DNA of 56,348 nucleotides from JANXLS01 sp038227045. Lineage in GTDB: Bacteria; Planctomycetota; SZUA-567; H5-PLA8. Made by a program: the position numbers and the translations under genes. A model generated the notes under the pieces. The model made no database searches and was not told the DNA's origin. It was given only the letters and a program-made list of their open reading frames with translations. Location of the stretch: assembly GCA_038227045.1 (NCBI GenBank), contig JBBRQD010000028.1, positions 1-56,348 on the forward strand, in the 5' to 3' direction. Of this stretch, positions 47,879 to 56,213 are shown piece after piece (positions within the stretch are counted from its first letter, which is position 1; every line of letters begins with the position of its first letter).

Positions 47879-49456
47879 TTACTTCTTCTTGATTGCGAAC
47901 AGATGCGACTGCGTGGCGATGTACATGACACTGTTGGCCACGATCGGCGTTCCGTAAATGGCCTGGCCAACGCTGACCTTGCTGACTTCCTTCTTGACCT
48001 TATCCGCCGCCAGAACGATCGAATCGCCGTCTTCGTTTCCCAAAAACACTTTGCCATCGGCGACGAGTGTCGAGCCCCAGATGTGCGAACCGCTTTCGTA
48101 CACCCAATACGGTTTGCCCGTCTCGGGATCGAGGCAGTGAACATTGCCCGAGAAATCGGAGATGAACAGCAGGTCGTTGACAATCGAACACGTCGAAATG
48201 CTGCGGCTGATCTTGTCGTAGACCCAGACTTTTCCGGAGTCCGTAATATCGCCGGTCTTGGTTGCGTCGAGACACGTCAGCACGCCGACGCCTTCGCCGT
48301 GATCGGGATCCTGACCATTGGCCACGTAGACGCGATTTTTATACAGCACCGGCGTCGCGTTGATCTCGCTTGGCCCCTTATAGTCCGGGTAGAGAATGAA
48401 TCCTTTCGCATTCTTTTTCTGCATCGGCAAAACGCAGTCCGCTTTCCAAATCGTTTTGCCAGTCTCGGGATCGAGCGCGTAGCAGAATCCGTCGCCGCCG
48501 CCGAAATAAATCTGCTTCTTGCCGTTGACCACACCCAGCGACGGGGAGGTCCACTGACCGTGGAAGATCGCGCGGTTCAAACCACAGTCGGCGCGCTTGG
48601 CTTTGCCCATTCCGATGTCGTCGATCCAGAGCACTTCGCCCGTCATCTTGTTCGCGCAAATGAAGCTGGGCGCTTCCGGCGCGGGGACATTGTCGTGGCC
48701 CCAGTCGACGCCGTTCGATGTGCAGCAGAAGACTTTGTCGCCGTCGATCAGCACGGAACAATTGCTGGCGTTGTGCGGAAAGACGCCGAGTTCGTCGATC
48801 ATGTCGAGGCGCCAGATAATGTCGGCGCCTTTCGGGTCGTCCGGAATTTTTGAAAATTCGTCGGGCTTCTTGCCCTTCAGCACGTCGGGATCGTGGACGT
48901 ACTGGCCTTCATTTTTGAACGGCCCGCGATTGCCCTTGGCAAGGCCGTCGGTGCTCAGGCACAGCAATTCGCAGCGGTTTGTGACGACATACACGCGGTC
49001 GCCATCGACGGTCGGCGACGAACAGATGCCCAACAGTTCCCAATCGTTGACTTTTCCCGACTTCAACTTCGGGGTGGTGAGTTGCCAGAGGAACTTGCCG
49101 TCCTCTTCGTTGAGGCACATCAATACGCCCGCATCGTCCTTGACCTTGTCGTTGCGCGGCGAGGTGTTGTTGGTGCCGATGAAAATCTTGCCTCCGGAGA
49201 CAGTCGGATTTCCGTATGTCTGCGAACCGATCTTGGCAATCCATTTCAGATTCTTCGCTTTCGCGGTTTCGTATTCTTCAGTCTCTTTGTTCTTCGGACC
49301 CGGATCCCACGATTCCGGCAGATCCTTGGCATCGGAGATCATGTTGCGGTAAATCGATCCGCCCCATTGGGGCCAATCGCCCCCGCGCGCGGTCATTCCC
49401 AGCATCACGGACAGCGCGGCGATGAGCGCGCAGATCGGCAAGCGTTTCAATGTCAT
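47879..49456 (-). CDS. Secreted PQQ-like beta-propeller protein (525 residues)
   Basis: An exported protein with signal peptide (RLPICALIAALSVMLGMTA) followed by DWPQWGGSIYRNM, the usual opening of environmental PQQ propellers. Repeats include TVSGGKIFIGTNN, TVDGDRVYVVTN, LIDGDKVFCCTSN, GKKQIYFGGGDGFCYALDPE and LVADGKVFLGNEDGDSIV, enough for eight blades. It has an inserted CNEEDG/HDPDVLKGKKPDEF loop. It may be a quinoprotein oxidoreductase or a substrate-binding propeller; no clear catalytic motif is visible. It follows the larger propeller by 90 bases and precedes the transporter genes, so all three probably share a transcript. An IR is located upstream. Confidence 0.83.
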   Translation of the reverse strand: MTLKRLPICALIAALSVMLGMTARGGDWPQWGGSIYRNMISDAKDLPESWDPGPKNKETEEYETAKAKNLKWIAKIGSQTYGNPTVSGGKIFIGTNNTSPRNDKVKDDAGVLMCLNEEDGKFLWQLTTPKLKSGKVNDWELLGICSSPTVDGDRVYVVTNRCELLCLSTDGLAKGNRGPFKNEGQYVHDPDVLKGKKPDEFSKIPDDPKGADIIWRLDMIDELGVFPHNASNCSVLIDGDKVFCCTSNGVDWGHDNVPAPEAPSFICANKMTGEVLWIDDIGMGKAKRADCGLNRAIFHGQWTSPSLGVVNGKKQIYFGGGDGFCYALDPETGKTIWKADCVLPMQKKNAKGFILYPDYKGPSEINATPVLYKNRVYVANGQDPDHGEGVGVLTCLDATKTGDITDSGKVWVYDKISRSISTCSIVNDLLFISDFSGNVHCLDPETGKPYWVYESGSHIWGSTLVADGKVFLGNEDGDSIVLAADKVKKEVSKVSVGQAIYGTPIVANSVMYIATQSHLFAIKKK

Positions 49457-49513
49457 TTCAAGACTCCTTTGGCGTCGTAAATTAATTTCAGAACCAATTT
49501 AAAAGTGCCATCC

Positions 49514-49542
49514 TGTGGTGCAGGCGGAAAGGCCGCACCACA
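49514..49542. repeat. TGTGGTGC hairpin
   Basis: TGTGGTGC (49514-49521) and GCACCACA (49535-49542) form an 8-bp stem around AGGCGGAAAGGCC. It lies between the two propeller genes and may affect transcript processing. Confidence 0.65.
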
Positions 49543-49546
49543 ACAT

Positions 49547-51856
49547 TTATTTGTTCGGCGTCACCTGAATGTTGTCAACATACACGGGCACTTCCTGCGG
49601 CACGAATGCGAACACGCCCGGCGAGCCGTTTTTGTGCGCGGTTTTGTGCGGCGCTTCGATGGTCCATTTTTCCGGCTCCGGTTCGCCCTTCGCCCACGCC
49701 TTGCCGCGGATCATTCCGGCTCCGGTGGCGGCGTCGATGTCCACGCGCGCCTTGATTGTGTACCACACATCGGGCTTCCACGAAAACGGGACGGCCACGC
49801 GAATGCGCTCGAAATTAGAATTGATTTCGAGCTCCTGGCTGCCACCCTTGAGAATGACAATGTAGCGCTGGCAGACCACGCCGACTTCGGACATCTTGAC
49901 GATGAATTTCTTCTTTTCACCGGCACTGCACACGTCGGCCTGAACGGTGTAATCGCTCATCTCGGATGTGCCGATGAACGTCATGGCGCGCTGGAATAAT
50001 TTGTTATCGATGGTTTTGTACATACATTTGATGCCATCCTTCTCGCGAATTTCCCAGCGGAAACGCGCGCCGATCCAGGGCAGCGGTGGATACGCAAATT
50101 TCACGTTCGGATCTGTTTCGAGCGGATTCAGCACGGCGGCGTCGAATTTGACGTGGATCGGCAGACTCGGCAGGATGCGCCCGCGCGTCAGGCCGATGAC
50201 ACCGTTGAGTTCCGCCTTCAACGCGCCGGCTGAAGGCGCGAGTTTGTCTTCGGCTTTGAAGACGCCGTCCACCACATTGCCGTTGACTTCGGACTTCACT
50301 TTCGCGGTGGGTGGAATAAAGCGCGCCCATTTTGCATTCTTTGCGTCGTCGGGATTTTCGGGCAGGAACAGGCCGTCCTTGTCCACGCCGAGCAACCGCA
50401 GCGGAAGGCTCTGCCCCGGGTGAACCAGAATGTCCGCCGGAACGCCGATGTATTTTGCGAGCGGGCCGGGCGCGCGTTTTTCGGCGGCGGGCCACGCGGG
50501 CGCTTTTTGAGCCGCATCCTTTTTGCCGATGCAATAGAGCTTGCCGTCCATTTGCAAACCGGACTGAATGTACACGCGTCCGTCGCAGATCGCGGGGGCA
50601 CCACAGCATTTCGCGTCGAGTTTCACTTTGCTCAGAATCTTCGTCGATTCTTCAGTATCGCCCGGCTTGATAATAAAGAAATTTCCGTCGAGCACCGGCA
50701 CGAACAGCTTTCCATCCGCGTACGCAATCGATGAAAAAACGACTTCGACGCTCAGCGGCTTGCGCCAGAGCAGTTTGCCGCTGTTGACGTCGATGCAGCA
50801 CAAGCGCGCCGGGTCGTCGGTGAAATAAATCTTCTCGCCGACGAGAATCGGCGAGGAACCGAAACCGCTGATTTCGCAGCGCCACACTTCGACCGACTTG
50901 TCGAGCACCTTCGGCTTGCCATCAACGGGTCCGGTATCTTCGGGAACTTTCAGGCAGACCATGCGTCCGATGCCGGAGACGTCGAGGTTCTCGCGGCCAT
51001 GAACCGCGATGATCATCCCCTTATAAGTGACGACCGTTGAGGTCATCCCGCTCTTGCACATCGGATAAATCCAGAGCGTTTCGCCGGTGTGCGAGTTGAT
51101 GCCGTAGAGATTGCCGTCGCCGCCGCAGACGTACATCATGCGCTTGTTGCCGACCCATTCGATGATCGGGGTGCTCAGCGAATTTTCCTTGGGGCGAGAC
51201 TCCGTGTTTGAGGCCCAGACCAGGTCGCCGGTCTTTTTATCGAACGCATAAAAGCGATTCGCGGCGGGGCCGTTCGCGCCCCAATTGGCGGTCGTGCAAC
51301 TGACAATCACCAACGGCCCTTCGATGACGGGCCGGCCCGTGCGGCCGTTGGGAAAGGTCATGAAGCCGAGTTCGTCCATCATGCTGTGCTGCCAGAGCAG
51401 TTTGCCGTCGGGATCGTAATTGGACATGAAGCCCTGCGAGCCGAGCGTATAAATGTGCCCGGTCTCCGGATCGACGACCGGCGCGGAACTGGCGTAACGC
51501 AGATAAATCGTGTCGCTGACAAAATCGTTGTAGCAGCGATCCCAGAGCGTCGCGCCTGTGGCGGCGTCGAGGCAGAAAAGACCTTCCTGCATATTGGCGT
51601 CGTTGTCGCCTTTCATGCCCATGACATAGAGCTTGCCGTTGGCGATGACGGGCGCGGACTGCCCGGGAATGTCGCGGGTCCAAAGATTGTTTTCGCCGCC
51701 CACGGCCCACGTGTCTGGCAGATTCGTTTCGTCGCTGGTGCCGTTCTGATGCGGCCCGCGCCAGTTCAGCCAGCCGCTGACCGCATTCTCACCCGCATTG
51801 CCGGCAGCCGCCACAACGACAGCCACGGACAGAACTGTACAAATCTTCTTCCACAT
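49547..51856 (-). CDS. Secreted PQQ-like beta-propeller with C-terminal lectin-like domain (769 residues)
   Basis: This is the largest of three propellers in the operon. After a signal peptide (MWKKICTVLSVAVVVAAAGN) comes GWLNWRGPHQNGTSDETNLP, then propeller repeats (VIANGKLYVMGMKG, ETGHIYTLGSQGFMSNYDP, GNLYGINSHTGETLWIY, LVGEKIYFTDDPARLCCID, ICDGRVYIQSGLQM). From about residue 545 there is a beta-sandwich of concanavalin/LamG or 3-keto-disaccharide-hydrolase type ending KNGSPGVFAFVPQEVPVYVD. The start at 51856 has AGGAG ten bases ahead; the in-frame upstream ATG at 52009 would overlap the marR promoter region. It is divergent from the MarR regulator and opens the operon. Confidence 0.83.
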   Translation of the reverse strand: MWKKICTVLSVAVVVAAAGNAGENAVSGWLNWRGPHQNGTSDETNLPDTWAVGGENNLWTRDIPGQSAPVIANGKLYVMGMKGDNDANMQEGLFCLDAATGATLWDRCYNDFVSDTIYLRYASSAPVVDPETGHIYTLGSQGFMSNYDPDGKLLWQHSMMDELGFMTFPNGRTGRPVIEGPLVIVSCTTANWGANGPAANRFYAFDKKTGDLVWASNTESRPKENSLSTPIIEWVGNKRMMYVCGGDGNLYGINSHTGETLWIYPMCKSGMTSTVVTYKGMIIAVHGRENLDVSGIGRMVCLKVPEDTGPVDGKPKVLDKSVEVWRCEISGFGSSPILVGEKIYFTDDPARLCCIDVNSGKLLWRKPLSVEVVFSSIAYADGKLFVPVLDGNFFIIKPGDTEESTKILSKVKLDAKCCGAPAICDGRVYIQSGLQMDGKLYCIGKKDAAQKAPAWPAAEKRAPGPLAKYIGVPADILVHPGQSLPLRLLGVDKDGLFLPENPDDAKNAKWARFIPPTAKVKSEVNGNVVDGVFKAEDKLAPSAGALKAELNGVIGLTRGRILPSLPIHVKFDAAVLNPLETDPNVKFAYPPLPWIGARFRWEIREKDGIKCMYKTIDNKLFQRAMTFIGTSEMSDYTVQADVCSAGEKKKFIVKMSEVGVVCQRYIVILKGGSQELEINSNFERIRVAVPFSWKPDVWYTIKARVDIDAATGAGMIRGKAWAKGEPEPEKWTIEAPHKTAHKNGSPGVFAFVPQEVPVYVDNIQVTPNK

Positions 51857-51915
51857 CGGCGCTAAACTCCTATTCGAAATGAGGACGGCGCAAGAATCGC
51901 GTTCGAACTTAATAA

Positions 51916-51927
51916 TACGTGTACGTA
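51916..51927. promoter_or_regulatory. Operator-like palindrome between marR and the propeller operon
   Basis: TACGT-GT-ACGTA, an inverted repeat with a two-base centre, lies about 60 bases upstream of the propeller ATG and about 110 upstream of the regulator ATG. On the minus strand it sits just upstream of a TATTAT -10-like sequence. It could be the binding site of the MarR protein. Confidence 0.45.
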
Positions 51928-52024
51928 CTTTTTGCAACACACTTTCTACACCGCCCGCGCGGCGAATGGCATTGAATTTTTGCAAAGAATCTAAATTTGC
52001 AAATCGCAATCGCCGCCGAACACG

Positions 52025-52030
52025 TATAAT
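52025..52030 (+). promoter_or_regulatory. TATAAT box close to the marR start
   Basis: A perfect TATAAT ends only eight bases before the ATG at 52039. If it is the -10 box, the marR mRNA would be leaderless or nearly so, and there is no good ribosome binding site to argue against this. The -35 match (TTGCAA at 51997) has a poor 22-base spacing. Confidence 0.4.
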
Positions 52031-52038
52031 TCGCCACC

Positions 52039-52509
52039 ATGTCCAAACCGCCGACTCCGCTCGACGCTCCCGACCGCCGCAGGCTGCCGCCTTTGTTGCG
52101 CAAGGCCTGGTACGGACTCAATCAGGCGTTCCGCCGCCGCATCAAGCAGCACGCCGCGACGCCCGACCAGTTCACCATCCTGCGCCTGCTGCGCGAAGGC
52201 TCCGCCGACGGCTTCTCGCAGCGCGATCTTTGCGAACTGATGAGCTCCGATCCGAACACCATGGCCGCGCTGCTTTCGCGCATGGAGGAACAGGGGCTCA
52301 TTGAGCGCCGGGCTGACGCAAAAGACAAACGCGCCCATCTTGTCACCGCTGCCGCGAAGGGCAAAACGGTCTTCAAAAAATTGCGCGCGATCGCGCTGAC
52401 ACTCCAAACGGAAGTCCTGATCGCCATCCCCGAAGAACGCCGCGAGCAGTTCCTCAGCGACCTCGACGCGGTTGCCGAGGCTTGCCGCAAGACCGCTGAT
52501 GGGGAGTGA
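52039..52509 (+). CDS. MarR-family transcriptional regulator
   Basis: This 156-residue winged-helix repressor has a DNA-binding core TPDQFTILRLLREGSADGFSQRDLCELMSSDPNTMAALLSRMEEQGLIERRADAKDKRAHLV (spanning roughly 40-100), of which the wing KDKR is typical. A hydrophobic dimerisation helix flanks it on each side. MarR proteins commonly respond to phenolic or other aromatic and short carboxylic acids, which would fit control of the divergent carboxylate-processing operon; this is inference from position. It is the only gene in the window read rightwards in the stretch from 39 to 52 kb. Confidence 0.92.
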   Translation: MSKPPTPLDAPDRRRLPPLLRKAWYGLNQAFRRRIKQHAATPDQFTILRLLREGSADGFSQRDLCELMSSDPNTMAALLSRMEEQGLIERRADAKDKRAHLVTAAAKGKTVFKKLRAIALTLQTEVLIAIPEERREQFLSDLDAVAEACRKTADGE

Positions 52510-52761
52510 ACGGCGAAGAGTCTTTAACCGCGGATAACGCTGATCTTCGCGGATAAACGCGGATATTTTTTGGGTTTGGATTGAGGTCAATTTGAGCCAA
52601 ATTGCATTCTTTGTGTTTCTTCGTGTTCTTTGTGTTCTTCGTGCCAGTGCCGTTCAATTCTTACCGACGCGATTTCTATTGCCAGTAACACGCCCTTAAG
52701 ATATTCTACACGCCGCAATATTTGTGTCTGCCCGAGTCCTCATATTCTTGGAATTGCGCCT
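52510..52761. other. 252-bp intergenic region with simple repeats
   Basis: It contains a CGCGGATAACGCTGATCTTC motif followed by CGCGGATAAACGCGGATATT, an inexact repeat. It also contains a run of TTCTTTGTGTTCTTCGTG units (about 52606-52644). No gene, terminator or clear promoter was recognised. The downstream start at 52762 lacks a good ribosome binding site. Confidence 0.6.
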
Positions 52762-55108
52762 ATGCGTTACGTCACCCTCCTGACTCTCGTCGTGCTCATC
52801 GCGCACTTCACTTTGCACGCCGAAGACGCGGATGAAGTCCGCGAAAAAGGCATTGCCGCGTTGAAAGATTCGCAGACCAATCCGCGCGCGATTGTCGAGG
52901 CTGCGCGATTCTTTGTTAAAGCCGCCGCGTTGTATGGCGATGCCGGCAACGAAGAGAAAAACGTCGAGATGAATTCGTTTCTGTACTGGTGCAAGAAGAA
53001 GATGACGCTGGCCGACATCGAGCAATTCACCAAAGGCGGCGAAGACGCCGTCGCCAGCAAACTCGCCGCCGTGGAGAAAGCCGCGCCGAAAGCCGACGAT
53101 GCGCAGAAATGGTTCGACCGCGCCGACCAATTCGCCAAGAAAAACCCCGACGAACATCTGCTGATTGCGATTCGTTTCTTCGAGGTGGCGGATCGGTTCA
53201 AAGGTTCCGACGCCAGTTTTGCGGCTCAAGAACGCAGCTTGAAAGAGCAACTGTCCGACAAGAACAGCACCGTGAAAACGGTCGCGCAGCCGACCCCGTC
53301 ACGGTCCACCGAAACCGTAGTGAACGACGTTGCCAAGCGTCCCGTTCCATTGCCCGACGATCTGAAGATGTCCGAGAACTACATCAAGGATATCTTAAAG
53401 GCCGACTACGCGAAGACAGATGTTCCAGGCCGGTTCGTACTGATCGCCAAACTCCTCAAGCAAGCCGATGAGAACAAAAACGACGCGGCGTCTGAATATG
53501 TGCTCCTTCACGAGGCCCGCGATATCGCCGTTACGATCGGCGAATCAACGCGCGCGACGGAGGCGCACAATCGATTGCTCAATTCGTTTAAAATCGATCG
53601 CGCCGCCGCTATGATTGATCTTCGAAAACTCGAACCATTGGCGAAAACGGCAGAACCCGCGAGCGCGCTGGCCGCCCTTTTTTCACTTGAAGCAGACAAT
53701 GCATTTGCCGCCGGGGATTACGAGAATGCCGTGCGCTTCCATGCGCGCGTCGAAGACTTGCTGCCCCTGATCAAAGACGCCGCGCTAAAGACCCGCTTAA
53801 AGGAGGAGATTCCGCGCGTGCAGGCCATCAGGCGCGAGAGTGTCACCGCCCTCGCCGCGCAAAAAAGCGTTGGCGACCAAGCCCGACGATCCAGACGCCA
53901 ATCTCATCGCCGGGAAATTCGCGTTGCTGCTCGGCGATTTGGAAAAGAGCATGCCGATGCTGGCAAAAGGCAAAGACGCCGTGTTGAGCGGTCTTGCCAC
54001 TCGCGAATTGGCCCCGCCGAAAGAGGCCACCGGCCAAGTACAATTGGGGGACGGCTGGTTCGATCGGGCGGAGAAAGAAACGTCCGCCTATCTAAAATGC
54101 AGGATACAGGACCGCGCGGCGTTCTGGTTTGCGTCAGCGCTGCCTGGTTTGTCTGGGTTGTTGAAATTGAAAGTCGAGACGCGGATCAAAACGTTGCCAC
54201 AGGCGAGTACCAACACGGCGGTGGCACAGGTTGCCAATTCCCACGTTATTGCGCGCAAATCCCAAGTGGGAAAAGTGGGTGCGGAAAAGGAAATAACTCT
54301 CGATCTTGGCGGCGGAATTAAAATGGATTTGGTTTTGATCCCTGCGGGAAAATTTACAATGGGCAGCCCCGAAAATGAGCCGGGGAGGGAAGCGGACAAG
54401 GAAAGTTCACAGCACGAGGTCGCCATCACCAAGCCGTTCTACATGGGGAAGTACGAGGTGACCATGGCGCAGTTCCGAGCGTTTGTTGATGCGACAAAAT
54501 ATAAGACGGAAGCGGAGAAAGGGGGCAACAAAGGCTGGGGATGGAATCACGGATGGAAGGAACTGCCCGGCGTCAATTGGAAGATGCCCAACTTTCCGCA
54601 AGAGGACAACCATCCGGTGTGCCTGGTTTCATGGAACGATGCGCAGGCGTTCGTTTCATGGGCAGCAAAGTCTACCGGAAAAACGGTGCGGCTACCGAGC
54701 GAAGCGGAGTGGGAATACGCTTGCCGTGCGACGACGACCACTCGGTACTACGCCGGACAAGATGAGCAGGAGTTGGACAAGGCGGGCTGGTTCGATGGCA
54801 ATTCAGGCCGGGCGACTCATCCGGTCGGACAGAAAGCACCCAATGCGTGGGGGCTCTACGACATGCACGGGAATGTTTGGCAGTGCTGCGAGGACAGGGC
54901 GCAGAAGGATTATTACAAGGACTCGCCGCTTGCCGATCCGCAGGGAGGGCCAGTCGCCGGCAAGGACCGCGTATTGCGCGGCGGTAGCTGGAGCAACCTT
55001 CCAGCCCTTTGCCGTTCCGCGCATCGTCTCTTCTACGACCCCACTCATCGGGGTACGTCTTACGGTTTTCGGTTGGTTGTCGTCGGTGTGTCGTCAAGGG
55101 CTCCCTGA
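52762..55108 (+). pseudogene. SUMF1-domain secreted protein interrupted by a one-base frameshift
   Basis: The region encodes one protein in two frames. First frame 52762-53866: signal peptide MRYVTLLTLVVLIAHFTLHA followed by a charged helical region of tetratricopeptide-like character. Second frame from 53861 to 55108: KALATKPDDPDANLIAGKFA, a widely seen linker of planctomycete-like proteins, and then a formylglycine-generating-enzyme/SUMF1 domain (VLIPAGKFTMGSPENE, YEVTMAQFRAFVD, LPSEAEWEYACRAT, NVWQCCEDR, RGGSWSNLPALC and YGFRLVVVG). The frames meet at an A6 run, 53861-53866; deleting one A restores one 781-residue frame (...AAQKALATKP...). The paired active Cys of true FGE enzymes is not evident, so it is probably a binding domain. 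It is either a broken gene, a slip-corrected gene or an assembly error. Confidence 0.85.
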
Positions 55109-55437
55109 CCCTTTTCTCTTTTTCTTTTTTCCATTGAAGCCGATGAAGACAGTGTGCGAACAACTACTCTCTCAACTCAACTGCCCTCATCCCCTTCCCT
55201 TGCGCTTCAAACAGCCTGTCGATTACCGATCATCGACGGGTGGCCGCGAGCGGGTGCCACGGAGCAGTACCCTGCTCCGTGCCGTGGATCGGACGATTTA
55301 AATGCGAACCGCGATTTGCTTAATTTCAACGCTCATCGGCAAGGAGCAGAGTACTGCTCCTTGGCACCCACCTAATTGATCTTCGGAAAATTTGGCTTGG
55401 TTACTGAGGCCGCAACTCGAACTTGTTCACTTGCGTT
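55109..55437. other. Intergenic region before the toxin-antitoxin pair
   Basis: After the SUMF1 gene there is a T-rich stretch (TTTTCTCTTTTTCTTTTTTCC, about 55111-55131, shown in part) that lacks a clear stem. No gene is seen. From 55250 a repeat unit begins (listed separately). The remaining bases up to the toxin stop at 55438 show nothing recognisable. Confidence 0.6.
55250..55372. repeat. 73-bp direct repeat copy 1 within a hairpin-bearing unit
   Basis: GCGGGTGCCACGGAGCAGTA begins a 73-bp sequence (55250-55322) identical to 56141-56213. It contains a 10-bp stem CACGGAGCAG-TACC-CTGCTCCGTG. A second stem, AAGGAGCAG-AGTA-CTGCTCCTT at about 55343-55365, and the mirrored boundary sequences GGGTGCCA/TGGCACCC make 55252-55372 a palindrome-like unit. 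Confidence 0.9.
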
Positions 55438-55773
55438 CTATTTCAATGACATGCCGTACCACTTTTCGACGCGCTTTTTGAATTCGCCAGTGGTGCATCC
55501 CAATAGTTTCGCACCCTTGAACATCTCAAGTTCAACGTCGGGCGTTAACTCGTCGATAATAAACGATGAATCGCGCAGTCCCGACGCTTTGAAATCCGGA
55601 TCGGTGGAAAAAATCTCCACTTCGCCCGGTTCACGGTATTGCATTTTGGTGGAAAAATAACAAATCGTCGCGTCAAGATCGGACGCCCGCAGCACAAGGC
55701 AAGGGCGGGCATAGCTCGCTTCACCCACAACGACGACCTTGCGAAGGAAATAAATCTGGCCGGCCGCTATCAT
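55438..55773 (-). CDS. MazF/PemK-type endoribonuclease toxin
   Basis: This 111-residue protein matches the PemK/MazF fold of mRNA-cleaving toxins: IAAGQIYFLRKVVVVGEASY is the usual N-terminal strand pair with a Tyr-x-x-x-Lys-like pattern, ARPCLVLRASD is the second strand, and the core ends MFKGAKLLGCTTGEF. Its ATG directly abuts the antitoxin stop (TAGATG). The pair is flanked by a 73-bp direct repeat. The catalytic residues were not assigned with confidence. It could be inactive, but the frame is intact. Confidence 0.8.
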   Translation of the reverse strand: MIAAGQIYFLRKVVVVGEASYARPCLVLRASDLDATICYFSTKMQYREPGEVEIFSTDPDFKASGLRDSSFIIDELTPDVELEMFKGAKLLGCTTGEFKKRVEKWYGMSLK

Positions 55774-55998
55774 CTAAACGCCGGGACGGATAATGACATT
55801 TAGCTTCTCAATGTCTTTCTGAGCATAGATCGGCTGGCCCTTCGGACCAAAACGAACCGGCGTCAAATGCTCGGCAAGATAGGCGCGCACTTCCGCGCTC
55901 GTGTTTAAGCGCACGCGCGGTTCATCGTCCGCCCTTTTAGCCGGAGGTGCCGGATGCTTAAGGCGTAAAGGGCTGGTTTTTTTCGTCAATGTGGGCAT
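55774..55998 (-). CDS. Antitoxin partner of the MazF-like toxin
   Basis: A 74-residue basic protein precedes the toxin on the same strand and ends just where the toxin starts. It opens with MPTLTKKTSPLRLKHPAPPA and carries the stretch EVRAYLAEHLTPVRFGPKGQ followed by PIYAQKDIEKLNVIIRPG. The C-terminal part could be the toxin-wrapping segment. I do not recognise its DNA-binding type. The frame is open further upstream to 56298, but that part runs through the 73-bp repeat and is likely untranslated; the ATG at 55998 is preferred although its ribosome binding site is weak. The antitoxin identity is inferred from gene order. Confidence 0.65.
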   Translation of the reverse strand: MPTLTKKTSPLRLKHPAPPAKRADDEPRVRLNTSAEVRAYLAEHLTPVRFGPKGQPIYAQKDIEKLNVIIRPGV

Positions 55999-56140
55999 GG
56001 TGTTTAATTCCGTCGTGGCGCATTCATCACGCTCAATGCAAATAATCGTATTGCACTGCTGAGCAAAGGCAATCGAAAAGCCTGATTCAACAATGGTGTA
56101 TGAGCCGCGGACTAAATGGTGACTGGCCACTCTAATTTTG

Positions 56141-56213
56141 GCGGGTGCCACGGAGCAGTACCCTGCTCCGTGCCGTGGATCGGACGATTTAAATGCGAAC
56201 CGCGATTTGCTTA
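56141..56213. repeat. 73-bp direct repeat, copy 2
   Basis: Identical over 73 bases to 55250-55322, in the same orientation. The right half of the palindrome-like unit present at copy 1 is missing here. Confidence 0.92.

Noticed and set aside
53855..53872. Programmed -1 frameshift site in the A-run
   Set aside because: Moving from the first to the second frame needs a +1 (or -2) shift, and the heptamer does not fit X-XXY-YYZ. A simple one-base insertion or slippage is more likely.
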